Shown here: piece by piece, positions 45,249-56,658 of the stretch
How the letters are laid out: each line of letters opens with the position of its first letter
How positions within the stretch are numbered: position 1 is the stretch's first letter
Source of the DNA: Laburnicola sp. R22_1
Taxonomy: Eukaryota; Ascomycota; Dothideomycetes; Pleosporales; Didymosphaeriaceae
Length of the DNA stretch: 64,000 nt
Direction: 5' to 3'
NCBI GenBank assembly: GCA_014281115.1
Contig: JACONQ010000005.1
Span: 3,720,001 to 3,784,000 of the forward strand
Made by a program: the position numbers and the translations under genes
The notes under the pieces: model-generated
Seen by the model: only the letters and a program-made list of their open reading frames with translations
What the model was told of the DNA's origin: nothing
The model's database searches: none

Positions 45249-47518
45249 GGGGTGGGGGTGGTATGGGGGATGTTTTGGGCATGGGAGGGTGCGTCTTCCG
45301 TGGAACCGAAAGAAGAAGGCTACCTGTGGAGATGCTGTGCGGGGAACAAAACAGTCGATCGACGTTTTCGGGATTCACCAACGCGCTTACACTTGCTTGC
45401 ACGCCTTGTTGTCGAACTACCTATCCCATCCGATCCATCCATCCATCGACCAACCAACCAACCGACCGACGTCCTTCCTCTCGTCTCGTCTCGGCGGCTG
45501 CTACTTCTTTTCTTCACACACACACTCACACACACACATATGTACACACCATCTCCATGCCGCTTTCTTTCTCCTCATCCTCATCGTCCTCGTCGTTCAA
45601 AGCATCACATCATCACCACCAGTCGTCGTCACCATCGCGTTTTTCCCTTCCTATTCGCTGGTTGGGCTACTTGTCTGGCTGTCTATCTATCGATCTACAT
45701 GGCTGTTCTTATTCCTATTCGGGTCTGTCTGCATTTTCTGCTACTGCTATTATTATTTTGTGTATTTTTACTTTATTTTACAGTGCTTTGGGTTGGTTTG
45801 GTTTGGGTTTTGCATGGCGTGGGGTGGGGTGGTTTGCGCTGCTTGTGCTGCGCTGGGTAGGTTAGGTGGGCTTCGGGCAGTTTTTTGTGCGGTTTCGTTC
45901 GGATGGATGGGTGGATGCGATGGAGGGAAAGCTGGGGTTGGATAGGATAGGATAGGATAGGATAGGGTGTGATTAATATAACGGGCACGGGAAACTAGGA
46001 AACTGGGAAAAGTAGGTGCGGTGGTTTTGTACGCTTGCACGTTTGCGTATCATTAACTATATATGTATGTACATTTCGTGGAGATGTACGCCTTGTGGGA
46101 CTACGTTGGGTTGTAGTTTGGCTGTTTGCGCTTGGGCTGGCCGCTGAGCTATTCTTTTGGCATGATGTAAATGTATATGTGTATGTATATGTATATATAT
46201 ATGTATATGTGGTGTTTGTTGGGCTTATGGTGCTTGTTGCGTGGATTAGTAGGGTGGGGTGGATCGTGTTGTGCGCTCTAGAGTCTGGGGTATGTAGGGT
46301 GTGTGTATGGTATATATAGGCTAGGCTAGGCGAGAAAGAAGTGTGTAGGGTAAGAGTAGAGGGAAAGAAAAGGGAAGGGAAGGAAGAAAAGGGAAGGCCT
46401 GGAAGGGAAGGGAGATAGTGTATACAGTAATTTGTGCAGGTATGTAGATAGATAGATAGATAGCTAGGTAGGTAGGAAGGAGAAGAGAATATCTGTATAC
46501 GCATACATGGGGACGTTATAAGTGGTACGGTAGGTATGGCGGGGTCTATTTGGGTGGAAGTGGTGTGGGGGGGGCGAGTTGTAGTTTTATAGTACTATTA
46601 TGCTATTCTTTCGTACATGGTAAACAGGATGTAGGGGTTATATTGTGTCTGATATATAGGTAGCGTACTGTACTTATCGTACCAGATAGTTGTAGGGTGG
46701 TTGAGCGTTTGAGCATAGCTAAGGTGTTGGTGGATAATGGTCAGGGTGGGACGTTTAAGCAATTAAGTTTAGCTGGGGGAATTTGTGTTTGGTGGGTTGA
46801 GGCAGGGGGTAGCGGTTTTGCCGGCGATGGGGGAAGTAGGCGAGATGTGTGCGCATATGCGGGGAGATGGGTTTATGGGGAGTTGGTCATGTAGATTGCT
46901 AGAGTGTGGGTAGGGGTGGGATGTGAGGTTATTTATGGGTAGTAATTTGGGTTGGTAGAGGGGCATAGACAGGCGACGGAGACGGAGTGAATGTTGATGC
47001 CGAGTACAGCCGGGAATTCATTATCGATAAGGCAAGCCCCTTTTTGCAGCTGCAGCCTGAACCAAAGACAGGGCTGAGGTCGGAGGTCGGAAGACGCTCG
47101 TGGCGAGACGGTCTCGCGATTTGGTGGTGAGATTTGACGGTTTTTGCTTGGCGTGGCGGTATCGAAGCTTGTAGTGCTTGTGCGCTTCCTTTCATCTCCT
47201 GAGCAGCGTGTACCTACCCTCGTACTCTCCCTCTCCTTGTTCTTTGCTCTGCGAAAAGACGGGTCGCTCCTTATTGTCCTTCGTCTTGTAGATTGCTCGA
47301 AGTGCTGTGTGCGGTACTGTGCTTTTGTTGTTGTTTGCGGGCTTCCGGAGGTTCCACCGCGCCCACTCCTCGGAAATCGCAAGACTCGGATCCCGATTGG
47401 TAATTCACAACGACTGGATTGCGGCATCCTGTACTGCAGGCTCGAATTCATTGAACAAGAGCCATCCGCCTTCCCCAGAGAGAATTGCTGTCCGAATCGC
47501 CACCCGATCGCCCCCACG
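45249..47518. other. Long low-complexity intergenic region
   Basis: About 2.3 kb with no gene. It includes pyrimidine-rich and CA/TG-rich runs, (GGATA)5 at 45936-45964, a TATG/TATA run at 46165-46210, GATA-type repeats at 46449-46466, and GGGAA/GGAAG purine runs at 46355-46410. The last 350 bases, with CTCTCCCTCTCC and a short open frame continuous with the next gene, are probably its promoter and leader. Confidence 0.6.
45936..45964 (+). repeat. Microsatellite (GGATA)n
   Basis: Five tandem units of a GGATA pentamer between two genes. No function inferred. Confidence 0.8.
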
Positions 47519-48739
47519 ATGCCCGCTCGAACGCTCCCCACGATTCCCGCGGCCGACGTGCAAGCGCACAATACACAGGAAAGCTGCTATGTCACTATCG
47601 GCACAAAAGTCTACGATGTGACGCACTTCCTCGACGACCACCCCGGTGGCGGGGACCTGATACTGGAGTATGGCGGGAAAGACGTGAGCGCAATCTTACA
47701 GGACGAGGTGTCGCATACACACTCCGACTCGGCATACGAGATACTCGACGAGAGCCTGGTCGGCTTCATGCCGACTGAGAAGATCATGAATGGCGCCACC
47801 AAAAGCAACCACCCCGCGGAGATTGTGCCCCTCCCTCCGTCGAAGAAGGGCCAGGCCGAGCTCGCCGCCCAACAACCCGTCTACGCTTCAACAGGCATGT
47901 CTACGGCAGAAGACCTCTCCAAAGAGACGGATCCGGACAAGGACTACCAGGAACACAAGTTTCTGGACTTGTCGAAGCCGCTGTTTTTGCAGGTGTGGAA
48001 TGGCGGGTTCAAGAAGGACTTCTATTTGGAGCAGGTACATCGGCCTAGACACTACAGGGGAGGCGACTCAGCGCCGCTGTTTGGCAACTTTTTGGAGCCG
48101 CTGAGCAAGACGCCCTGGTGGGTGGTGCCGACGATGTGGATTCCGCCTGTGGTTGCGGGGACGGCATGGGGGTGTTCAGAGCTGGGGGTTTTCGCAGGCG
48201 CGGGATACTGGATGTTTGGCGTGTTTGTGTGGACGCTCTTGGAGTACATACTGCACAGATTTCTGTTCCACTTGGACTAGTAAGTCTCCCCCCACCCAAT
48301 GCTCGACATCATCATGCTAACCTATGCCAGCTACCTGCCCGACAACCGCGTCGGCATAACCATGCACTTCATCCTCCACGGCATCCACCACTACCTCCCC
48401 ATGGACAAATACCGGCTCGTCATGCCGCCTACGCTGTTCGCTGCCCTTGCCGCCCCCTTCTGGAAATTCGCTCACGCCCTCCTCTTCTTCAACTGGTACG
48501 CGGCCCTCACCGCGTACTGCGGCGGCGTCTTCGGCTACGTCTGCTACGACCTCACGCACTACTTCCTGCACCACAAGAATCTGCCCGCGTACTGGAAGGA
48601 GCTGAAGAAGTACCATCTCAAGCACCATTTTGCGGACTATACGAATGGGTTTGGGGTCAGTAGTCGGTTTTGGGATTGGGTGTTTGGCACGGAGCTGGAG
48701 ATGGGGCCGGTGCCGGCCAAGGTCATCAAGACGAATTGA
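47519..48739 (+). CDS. SCS7: Sphingolipid fatty acid 2-hydroxylase (Scs7 type)
   Basis: Exons 47519-48279 and 48331-48739 encode 389 residues. An N-terminal cytochrome b5 domain has His41-Pro-Gly-Gly-Gly and a second His near residue 64 for heme. A linker leads to the fatty acid hydroxylase domain with hydrophobic membrane segments near 230-265 and 305-340, and the clustered His boxes His-Arg-Phe-Leu-Phe-His, His-Gly-Ile-His-His, His-x3-His-His and His-x2-His-His that bind the di-iron centre. The enzyme puts a 2-hydroxyl on the very long fatty acid of ceramides in the ER. The start follows from the b5 domain; an open frame extends further upstream but lacks conserved sequence. Confidence 0.94.
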
Positions 48740-49309
48740 GGGCGAAGGAAGTGCGTGGGGGATTTATTCATACGTGGGCTTGTCATGAGTGTGGATGCCT
48801 AGGGGAGGCGTTGGCTTGCAAGTTTGTTATGGAATGGTCTGTCTGGCTTTGCGTAGCCCTAGTAATGTAATTCGCGGCTCATCCTCTGCTCTGACCTCAG
48901 CATTATAACGCTAATCGGCGTCACCATGGCGCCGAGTCGTGAACCGGTGCGACACGTCGAGTATCGTAAACGTGCCCGAGCCCCGCATGGACCACGTCAC
49001 GTGAGCACTAGGTCGGCGCGCGCCCGGGCCCCCTCGCTTAGCCGAGCCTGCCTCTTCAAAAGCTGGCCGTCTTCTGCTCCACTCTCTCGCGCCGCACCGA
49101 CAAAGTCCAGCTTGCCAGAGCTGCACCAGCAAGACAGCCAAGCCGTCACATCGACGCACACTGTCGCACCTGCTTCCGGTAATTCAAATCGTACCCTTTG
49201 CCCTTGCTACGCGCGGTCGCCCTCGACCTTGCGCCCCTGGCCCCCCGCACCCTAACCTGCAGTGCGCCCATACCACACCACATAACTACAACTAGGCTCC
49301 CGCGCAAGA
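48740..49309. other. Intergenic with promoter of the splicing factor gene
   Basis: No gene seen in 570 bases. A pyrimidine-rich stretch and CACCACATAACTACAACTAG precede the next ATG. Confidence 0.5.
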
Positions 49310-51240
49310 ATGGAGGTCGACGCTTTCCTCGAGTCGGTCGCCAAGGACATGCAGCGCGAGAAGCGCGAGAAGCAGGAGGAGCCCAAGATCAAGAAGGAGG
49401 AGGACGATGATGACTATCGCCGCTCCCGCGACCACTCTGAGCGTGACAGCCGCCATGGACGCGATGGACGCGACGGACGCGACGGACGTGACAATTACCG
49501 CCGTGGCGGACGATCGGATCGATATCGTGAGTCTAATGGTGAGCGGAACGGGAGTCGCGAGCGGAAGCGAAGGGATGGAAGTCGGCCTCGTTCGATCAAG
49601 GATGCTGACACAGATGAAGATCCTCGTGCAGGTGACAAGTGGCGTCGCAGCAATTCGCGTGACGGTCGCCACCGTGGAGGTCGTCGAGATGGGGCCCGGG
49701 ACCGTGTCGGTGCTGGCGACTTTTACAGCGGCCGCGGTCGTGGTGGGCGTTCGCGCTCCCCGCGTCGGGATGACCGTCGGGATGATCGCTATCGCGACCG
49801 GGACCATTCTCGCGACCGCACCTACATCAAGCGCGAAGAAGGAACCGAGGCTCGCCGTGGCAGCGGTCGTCGTCGCACCCCGTCTCCGGAAGTTACTGAA
49901 GATGACCGCGACAAGCGGACCATCTTTGTGCAGCAGATCTCCCAGCGTGCTGAGACGCGCCATCTACATGCTTTCTTCGAAGCCGTCGGTCCTGTTGTCG
50001 AGGCTCAGATTGTCAAGGACCGGGTGACTGGCCGCTCCAAGGGGTATGTGACATCCTGCTCAACATCAAGTGTTTGCTAATCTCTTTAGTGTCGGCTACG
50101 TCGAGTTCAAGCACGAGGACTCAGTTCCCAAAGCATTGGAGCTGACTGGACAGAAGCTCAAAGGAGTGCCAATCATTGCCCAACTTACCGAGGCAGAGAA
50201 GAATCGCGCCTCTCGTGCATCGGGCGAGGGCGGCGCGACTAGCGCCAACTCCGGTGCTCCATTCCACCGTCTTTACGTGGGAAACATCCACTTTAGCGTT
50301 ACCGAGGCTGATCTGAAAGAGATCTTTGCTCCGTTCGGCGACTTGGAGCAAGTAACTCTTCAGCGTGATGAGATGAATCCGTCCCGGTCCAAGGGTTATG
50401 GATTCGTTCAGTATGTATTCAACCCTGTTTTCAGTATACACGCTAACAGCCTGCTAGGTACACTGACCCGAACGACGCCAAGCGAGCGCTACAAGATATG
50501 AACAGCTTTGAGCTCGCTGGTCGGCAGATACGTGTGGGTTTGGGGAATGACAAGTTCACGCCGGAGTCCACCGCTCACCTGCTTCGTCAGTTCCAGTCGC
50601 AGGTTGCCAGCTACCAAGGCTCTGCGTTTAGTGGTGCTGGAGGTCGCGGCGCATACGCTGGCGGCACTGGCGGTGTGTTCGATAGAACGCACGGTCGAGA
50701 TGACCGCGGCGTTACTGGCGCCTCGGCGCTCGATGACACTGACATGGCGGGCGTCAATTTCAAGCAGGTCGACCGGAACAAGCTGATGATGAACCTCGCT
50801 CGCAATGAGGTTGACATCCCTACGAAGCAAGACCCTCCGGCCAAGGCCCGCGCGGTGGAGAACAAGATCACCCCCTCGAAATGCATCAAGATCCAGAACG
50901 CCTTCGATGCTCAGGAGTAAGTATTTTGATTGGTCCCTTGATTGACCAAACATGCTAACGCCAGTCTAGGGAGCTGAAGAACATGGGTGTCGGCTGGGTC
51001 AAGTCGCTAGAGGAGGAAGTCAAGGCCGAGTGCAACAAGAAGTACGGCAAGGTCGTCCACCTCGCGGTTGACGCCAACTCCGACGGAGAGATCTACGTCA
51101 AGTTCGACTCGGTCACCGGTGGTGAGAAGGCTCTTCAAGGTCTCAACGGCCGCAACTTCAACTACCGCACGATCCGCGCGTCCTACGTGATCGACAAGAT
51201 CTACAACTCTCTCTGGGGTGCGGCTGCCGACAAGTTTTAA
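49310..51240 (+). CDS. RBM39/Rsd1-type splicing factor
   Basis: Exons 49310-50043, 50090-50410, 50458-50916 and 50970-51240 encode 594 residues. The N-terminal 195 residues are Arg/Asp/Ser/Gly-rich with four tandem Gly-Arg-Asp units, an RS-like region. RRM1 starts near residue 204 (Ile-Phe-Val-Gln-Gln-Ile), RRM2 near 305 (Leu-Tyr-Val-Gly-Asn-Ile, Gly-Tyr-Gly-Phe-Val), and the C-terminal 100 residues form a third RRM of the U2AF-homology type. This layout is that of human RBM39 and fission yeast Rsd1, which bridge U1/U2 snRNP factors at the 3' splice site; the UHM binds Trp-containing ligand motifs. All introns are 46-53 bp with canonical ends. Confidence 0.92.
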
Positions 51241-53649
51241 GAACTCTCATGAAGGTTCTCACGCTCATGATGGGCTTCACGGTAACGGTATGTGTTTCAT
51301 TCGCTATTTGTGCGGATCTGCCCATGCTGCTTCTAGCAAGAGCGTTACATGGCTTGGATGGTTGATGGGTTTCGGCGTTGACGGGTTTCTTGAATGTTTC
51401 TTTGTCTTGTCTCGGGAGGATGTCCATGGATGAAGGGCTCGGACATGTCACTGCTTCTTTGCAACAGGGATTCTACCGACTGAGGCTGGCGAAGGATCAC
51501 TACGATTACTTATGCTGGCGTCGAAGCGTCATTTGAGGTGGAAGTTTTTCCTGGTCCTGGTATGTTCCGCGATAGACCTTAGGGTCAGATCTTACGCTCT
51601 TCTCAGTAGGATATTCGCGGACGACCGGTTCTCTTCGACGGGCTACGGCTTGAGGATTGATAGAGAAGGATCACGGAGGGGTGCTAATGGTCTTAGGACT
51701 TGCGCTTTTACGGCGTCTTTGCAGCCCAACTGAAGCACAACAAATCTCATGGATGAAATGTTAGCGTCGGTTGGTATCTTTCGTGACTTGTTGCGTTGCA
51801 AAGGCGTGGTTTGTAGCTGCCCCGCTCTGCGCCCATGCTCCCTAACGCTGTGATAGGTTTCGCCCTTGTCCGTTCGTTATCGTTGTTGTTGCGCTGTGTG
51901 AGACAGGAAGAAAGAGGCCACACACTTCCATCTCCCCCTCTCCACCAGGTCGACACTGCTGACTTTTGGACAGCGCTGTACGGGACTCTTTGCTTTTGAC
52001 TAATGTGTTAGGTGATGTGTCGACAACAATGCCTCGTGAGCTGTAGCACACATGGCTCACTTTTGGGCTTCCTAGTACACGCCTGGTGGCGTTTTAAGTT
52101 CTCTGCTGTATGCACACACGCTTGTGGTTCACAGTAGAGCTTCAGCTTGCGCATCTTGATGTCGATGCTGGGGCTGGGGCTTCCTGCGCAATGCGTTAGG
52201 CGCATTCGCCTAGAGCTGAATGGAACCGAGCGGGACGTTTGGTAATGTGTGTGATGCTAACGGGTGTGTTCACGTAGAGTTGGTGTAGAGTTTGGGCGTG
52301 ATGTGTGGGGGATGGGAAGGTTGTAGATTGGCTTTGCGATGGGGGTTGTGTAGATTGTTTATAGATGGCGTGGTAGATTGGTACATTTGGGGGAACGAAG
52401 CTGGGGGTGGGTCTGTTGTTAGGAGGTCGTTTGGCTTGGATAGGTTGAGGTAGGTCTAATGAATGGGAAGATGTGTTGTCTTTAGAGGGTCACCTGTTCA
52501 TTGGCAGTGTGAATTGTATTTTGAGCTGAAAGGGTGGCAGGATGTATGTCCGTTCTGCTTGATGCTCTTCTTCTTTCTACGTGCCTAGGTATTAGTCTTT
52601 GTATATGGTTTTCTTTTCCTTTGGGTAGTGCTAAGCATATCATCAAGGATTTCAAATATCTTCGACATCTGTATTGAATAGTAACGTAGAGCAGACTCGT
52701 CCTTGTCCCATCCATCTTACTCATACTCGGCTTCCAGAAGTGGCGTGGTGGGTGGCTCGGCACGTTGGCAGCCATGCGATCGCCATCCATCGCTCCACCT
52801 CAACACCAACTCAACTCCGCAACGTGGGCATCGCGCCTCTACGCGGCGCACGAGCCAAGCGCACAGAAATACGACAGCCCTACGCCGGGGTTGGGGGTCG
52901 CGCGTGCGTTGTGCTACCGTGCGGCGTGCAGCGCACCCTGCGAGATGCGGGAGAGAACTGTGCGCCGAAGTCCGGTGCGCTCACTCAGCCTCGCTGTGCT
53001 GATGCTAGTCTGTTTTTCTCTTGAGATGGGGTGCACGTTTTTATTGGGCTAGTGTTTCGAGGGGAGGCTGTTCTTAGATACGTTTATGGAGAGGTGGGTA
53101 GGGGGCTGCGGTGGTGGTCGGGAACCGAGGTGCTGGGGCTAGGCTGCTTAGGGTAGTTTTGGAGTGTGCTGCGATGGTGTGGTGCTGAGTGTTGGGTCGG
53201 CTGGGGGTGTGGATTGGGAGTTTGTGAGGTTGTGATGGGATTTGGAGGTACTGTTGGAGAAGGTGGGTTGGTGTTGTTTGAGTGTGTTGATCATGTTGCA
53301 GGGTCGTTGTGTTGAGCAGAACTATGCTCATGTACGACTTCTTCCAGATGTTCGCTGGTAGGACCTTCGCAAGCGATTGCAACGCCCCACTCCCGCGAGG
53401 CTGACGGTGTAGGTATTCGGGTACCCATCTGTCTTCCTTCGGGAATGCACCACCAAAAACGAGCATAGTCGCGCCACATCTTGGAACTCTTACAAGTAGA
53501 CGACGTACCCGCACAGCTGTGCTCGTGGAAGAGGCACGCCATTCCGTCACTCTCGTTTCCTTGACAGTCTTTCCTTCCGTCTTTCCTTGACGTGTTGTTG
53601 TTTCTCTGTCCTTTGGGAACTTCTCTTGTCTTGTCTTGTCCTTTTCAAG
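51241..53649. other. Long intergenic region, no gene seen
   Basis: About 2.4 kb. Open frames up to 196 codons (minus, 53074-53664) give His/Thr/Gln-rich low-complexity translations without domain and overlap others. GT-rich stretches at 52250-52480 and 53080-53290. No repeat family recognised. Confidence 0.55.
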
Positions 53650-55749
53650 ATGCCGGCCATGCACATTCGTTCCGAGCTGCGGCCTAGAGCTGATGCCTCG
53701 TTTTCCGTTCCTTCAGATCTTATTGCTGCGGCGACGATTTGTCTTTTCTTGACTGTGGTGGCTGTGGCGGCGAGGACGTTTGTCAGTGCCGTGGATTTGC
53801 GACGGTTACGGGTTGACGATTGTAAGTCCGAGGATAAAGATCAAGGGAAGAAAGAGTACTAAGTCTCGCAGATGCTGTCCTTGTAGCCGGATTATGTTTT
53901 GTCGCCTTCGCTGCCCTCATGTTCGTCGCATCACAGGCTGGGCTCGGATCGCAGGCCTCGACACTCTCCGCCGACGCCGTCAAGCGCGCTCTTCTCTATT
54001 CCAACATCCTCGACATCATGTACACGCCCATCATGCTGGCTGCCAAAGTCGCCATCCTCGTCCAGGTCGACCGCATGTTCTCCGGCAATAAGCAACGGCT
54101 CATCTTCTGGAGCGTGCGCGCACTCGCCTATCTCAACGCCATTTGCTACACTGTCATGTTCTTCACCAACGTGTTTGTCTGCACGCCTCGCGCTAAGATT
54201 GTGGATCCTCTGGTGGCCGGGAAGTGTATTCCTCAGAATCGGATGATCATCACGTCCGGAACGGTTAATATTACGTCTGATGTGCTGGTTCTTCTGTTCG
54301 CGGTGTGGGGTGTGAGCAGGTTGCAGTTGAGTGGCAGACGTCAGACTATGGTGGCGCTGGTGTTTAGCATCGGCAGCTTTGCTTGCATTGCTAGCGTTTG
54401 CAGGCTGGCTTTTGGTGTGCAAGTCGACAAGAGCCGTGGGTTCACGCAGGCTATTTGGCCGGTGCACATGTGGTCGTAAGTCTTCAACCCCCCTCCCTCC
54501 CAATCTACATCATCCCCTAACTGTCATTACTAGCCTCGCAGAGATCACAGCAATCATCTACATCGCCTGCTGCCCAGCCTTCCCCCGCCTCATCCAGTAC
54601 CTCCGCGGCACCAAGACCCCCAAACCCTCCAAAGGCTTCAAATCCGAAAAAGACATAATCTTCAGCGAAGCCTCCAGCCTCTCCAGCGCGCCCAACACGC
54701 CGGACCAGAAATGCTCCTTCCCCTCGCCCGTCATCACGCCGCCCACCCCACCAAACACATCGCCCAAAACCACGCCTCCACCCACGCCTCCCAAGGGCTC
54801 GCCGCAAACCTCCCCCACGCCTCCGCACGGGTTTCCCCTGCCTCCAAAGCGCGCCCGCACAACCGTCCGCTTCACTCTAACCCCCACTCAAACGACTACC
54901 CGCCACCACCCTCCCACTCCTCCCCCCTCGTCCACAAAACCCGCCCGCCCCCTGACATCCTACCACCTCCCAGCTACCGCACTCGCCCCGCAGAACCCAA
55001 ACTTTAGCCACCCGCAACCCACCACCAGCAAGCCCACGAGCGAAAAAACAAAAACAAATACACACACGAAGACAAACACATCCAGCCTCGCGCCCCGCCC
55101 CATCCCCACCTCGCAAACCGCCTCCCTCGCCGCCTCCGCCACCCACGCCCTAGAAACCTCCGCCTTCTCCCCCTGCGAAAAACGCATCTCCCCCCTCGCA
55201 TACACATCCCGCCACACAGCTGCGATAAACGACTTGCTGAGAGAGAACCACGCAAAAGCAAAAGCGAAAGCGAAACAGCGAGGTGGACAGCATAAGCGTG
55301 AGCTTTCTTCTTCTTCTTCTTTTGTGCCGCGGACGCCTCTCACGCCCGCCACGCCCGCCACTCCAGCTACTTTACCTAGTACACCGGGTACACCGGGTAC
55401 ACCGGCTACGCCAGCGACGCCCTCACGCACGATCCGCGACTCTCTCCTCGCTCCGCCCGCATCCCCGGGCGGCACACCGCTGTCGCCTGTTTCCCCTGCT
55501 CGGACGGAGTTTAGCGTCGCGCTTGTGGAGAGCGCGGTTAGGATGAGGATTATGCCGGTTTATTTTGCGAGGAGGAGGGTGCAGAGGGCGGAGGTGGAGA
55601 GGGCGGCTTCGGTGAGGGGGAGTGTGGAGGGTGGTGTTGGGGAAAGCGGGAGTGGGAATGGGGATGCGAAGAAGCATCTCCATTCTTTCCGACGGTCGAG
55701 ACATTCGAGGGGGGCGAGTAGGGCGTTGGGGACGCATTTGGAGGTCTGA
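53650..55749 (+). CDS. Seven-helix fungal rhodopsin-fold membrane protein (PTH11-like) with long tail
   Basis: Exons 53650-53821, 53872-54475 and 54534-55749 give 663 residues. Seven hydrophobic helices fall in residues about 22-285; conserved features are Thr-Val-Val-Ala-Val-Ala-Ala-Arg-Thr in helix 1, Ala-Lys in helix 3, Asn-Ile-Thr-Ser-Asp in helix 5, and Leu-Ala-Glu-Ile..Ala-Cys-Cys-Pro-Ala-Phe-Pro-Arg in helix 7, all typical of the fungal rhodopsin domain found in PTH11-like receptors and integral membrane proteins. There is no CFEM domain. The cytoplasmic tail of about 380 residues is Pro/Thr/Ser-rich with Thr-Pro-Ala repeats near 55340-55430 and has basic stretches, so it offers many possible phosphorylation sites. 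Ligand unknown. Confidence 0.85.
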
Positions 55750-56658
55750 ACGGGGTTGATCTCGCGTCGTTATTTCCCTGACTTCCCTCCCTTTTCAGCT
55801 GGGTTTCTTTTCTTTTCTTTTCTTTTCCGCTTCGGCCCGTGGTTCCACATGTCGGCTTCCATCTTGGCCTCTCCTTCCGTTTCCATCCATCCATCCAGCC
55901 TCACACCTGGGCGGGCATGGAACACATCACGCGCTCGTTACGCCTCTTTACGTTCTCACGCTCTTTACGACTTTGGACACTTTGTCCTGTTGGATCCTTA
56001 CCGACCGACTGACCGACCAGCTCACTCTTTCTGGTTTACGATACCCCGTCTTCGCTTCTGTTTCTGTTTCTGGGGGTTATTCCTAAAGATTACTTGGGTT
56101 GGTGGAAGATACACATCCTAGTCATTCATTCGTTAATGTTTTACTTCTACTCCTCCTCTCCTACTTGGAGAGGAAGAGGGATAGGTTAGCTAGTTGCGTA
56201 GCCTTCCTTGGGATTCTCTTAAACCCTATATGTATATAAGATAGATAGATGGGTGGGGAGAGAGAGGGAAAGATAGATAGATTAGTAGTCACTCACACCC
56301 ACACACACACACACACTCACTCAAATGTTAATTTTTTACTCCTACCTAGTCCCATCCCAGTCGAACAGTTTAATAAGCTAATCGAACCTAGAAAGTGATA
56401 TCAATAATCCATTAAATCGAACCTCTATATACGAAAAAACAAAAAACGAAAGAAGAACTACATACACGCCTCATCACGTATTAGTATACCAAATGCCAAC
56501 GCTTCAACGCCCAAACTCAAACAAACAACCCCTCCCTCCCTCAACTCTCAGCGCCAAACCCACCCACCCACAAGCAAAGCAAATTCCCCACGCCAAGACA
56601 AACAACACCATGACCGCACATTCCCCTCCCCTCCCCTGCCCACCCACCACCCACCCCC
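55750..56658. other. Intergenic between convergent genes
   Basis: Contains (TTTTC)n at 55805-55829, GATA repeats at 56240-56285 and a (CA)n run at 56296-56317. No gene. The two neighbours end towards each other, so both terminators lie here. Confidence 0.6.

Noticed and set aside
45160..45945. Long overlapping frames behind the regulator gene
   Set aside because: They run over microsatellites and pyrimidine tracts and lack protein-like features.
53074..53664. 196-codon open frame on the minus strand
   Set aside because: Low-complexity translation, antisense to the start of the receptor gene, no domain.
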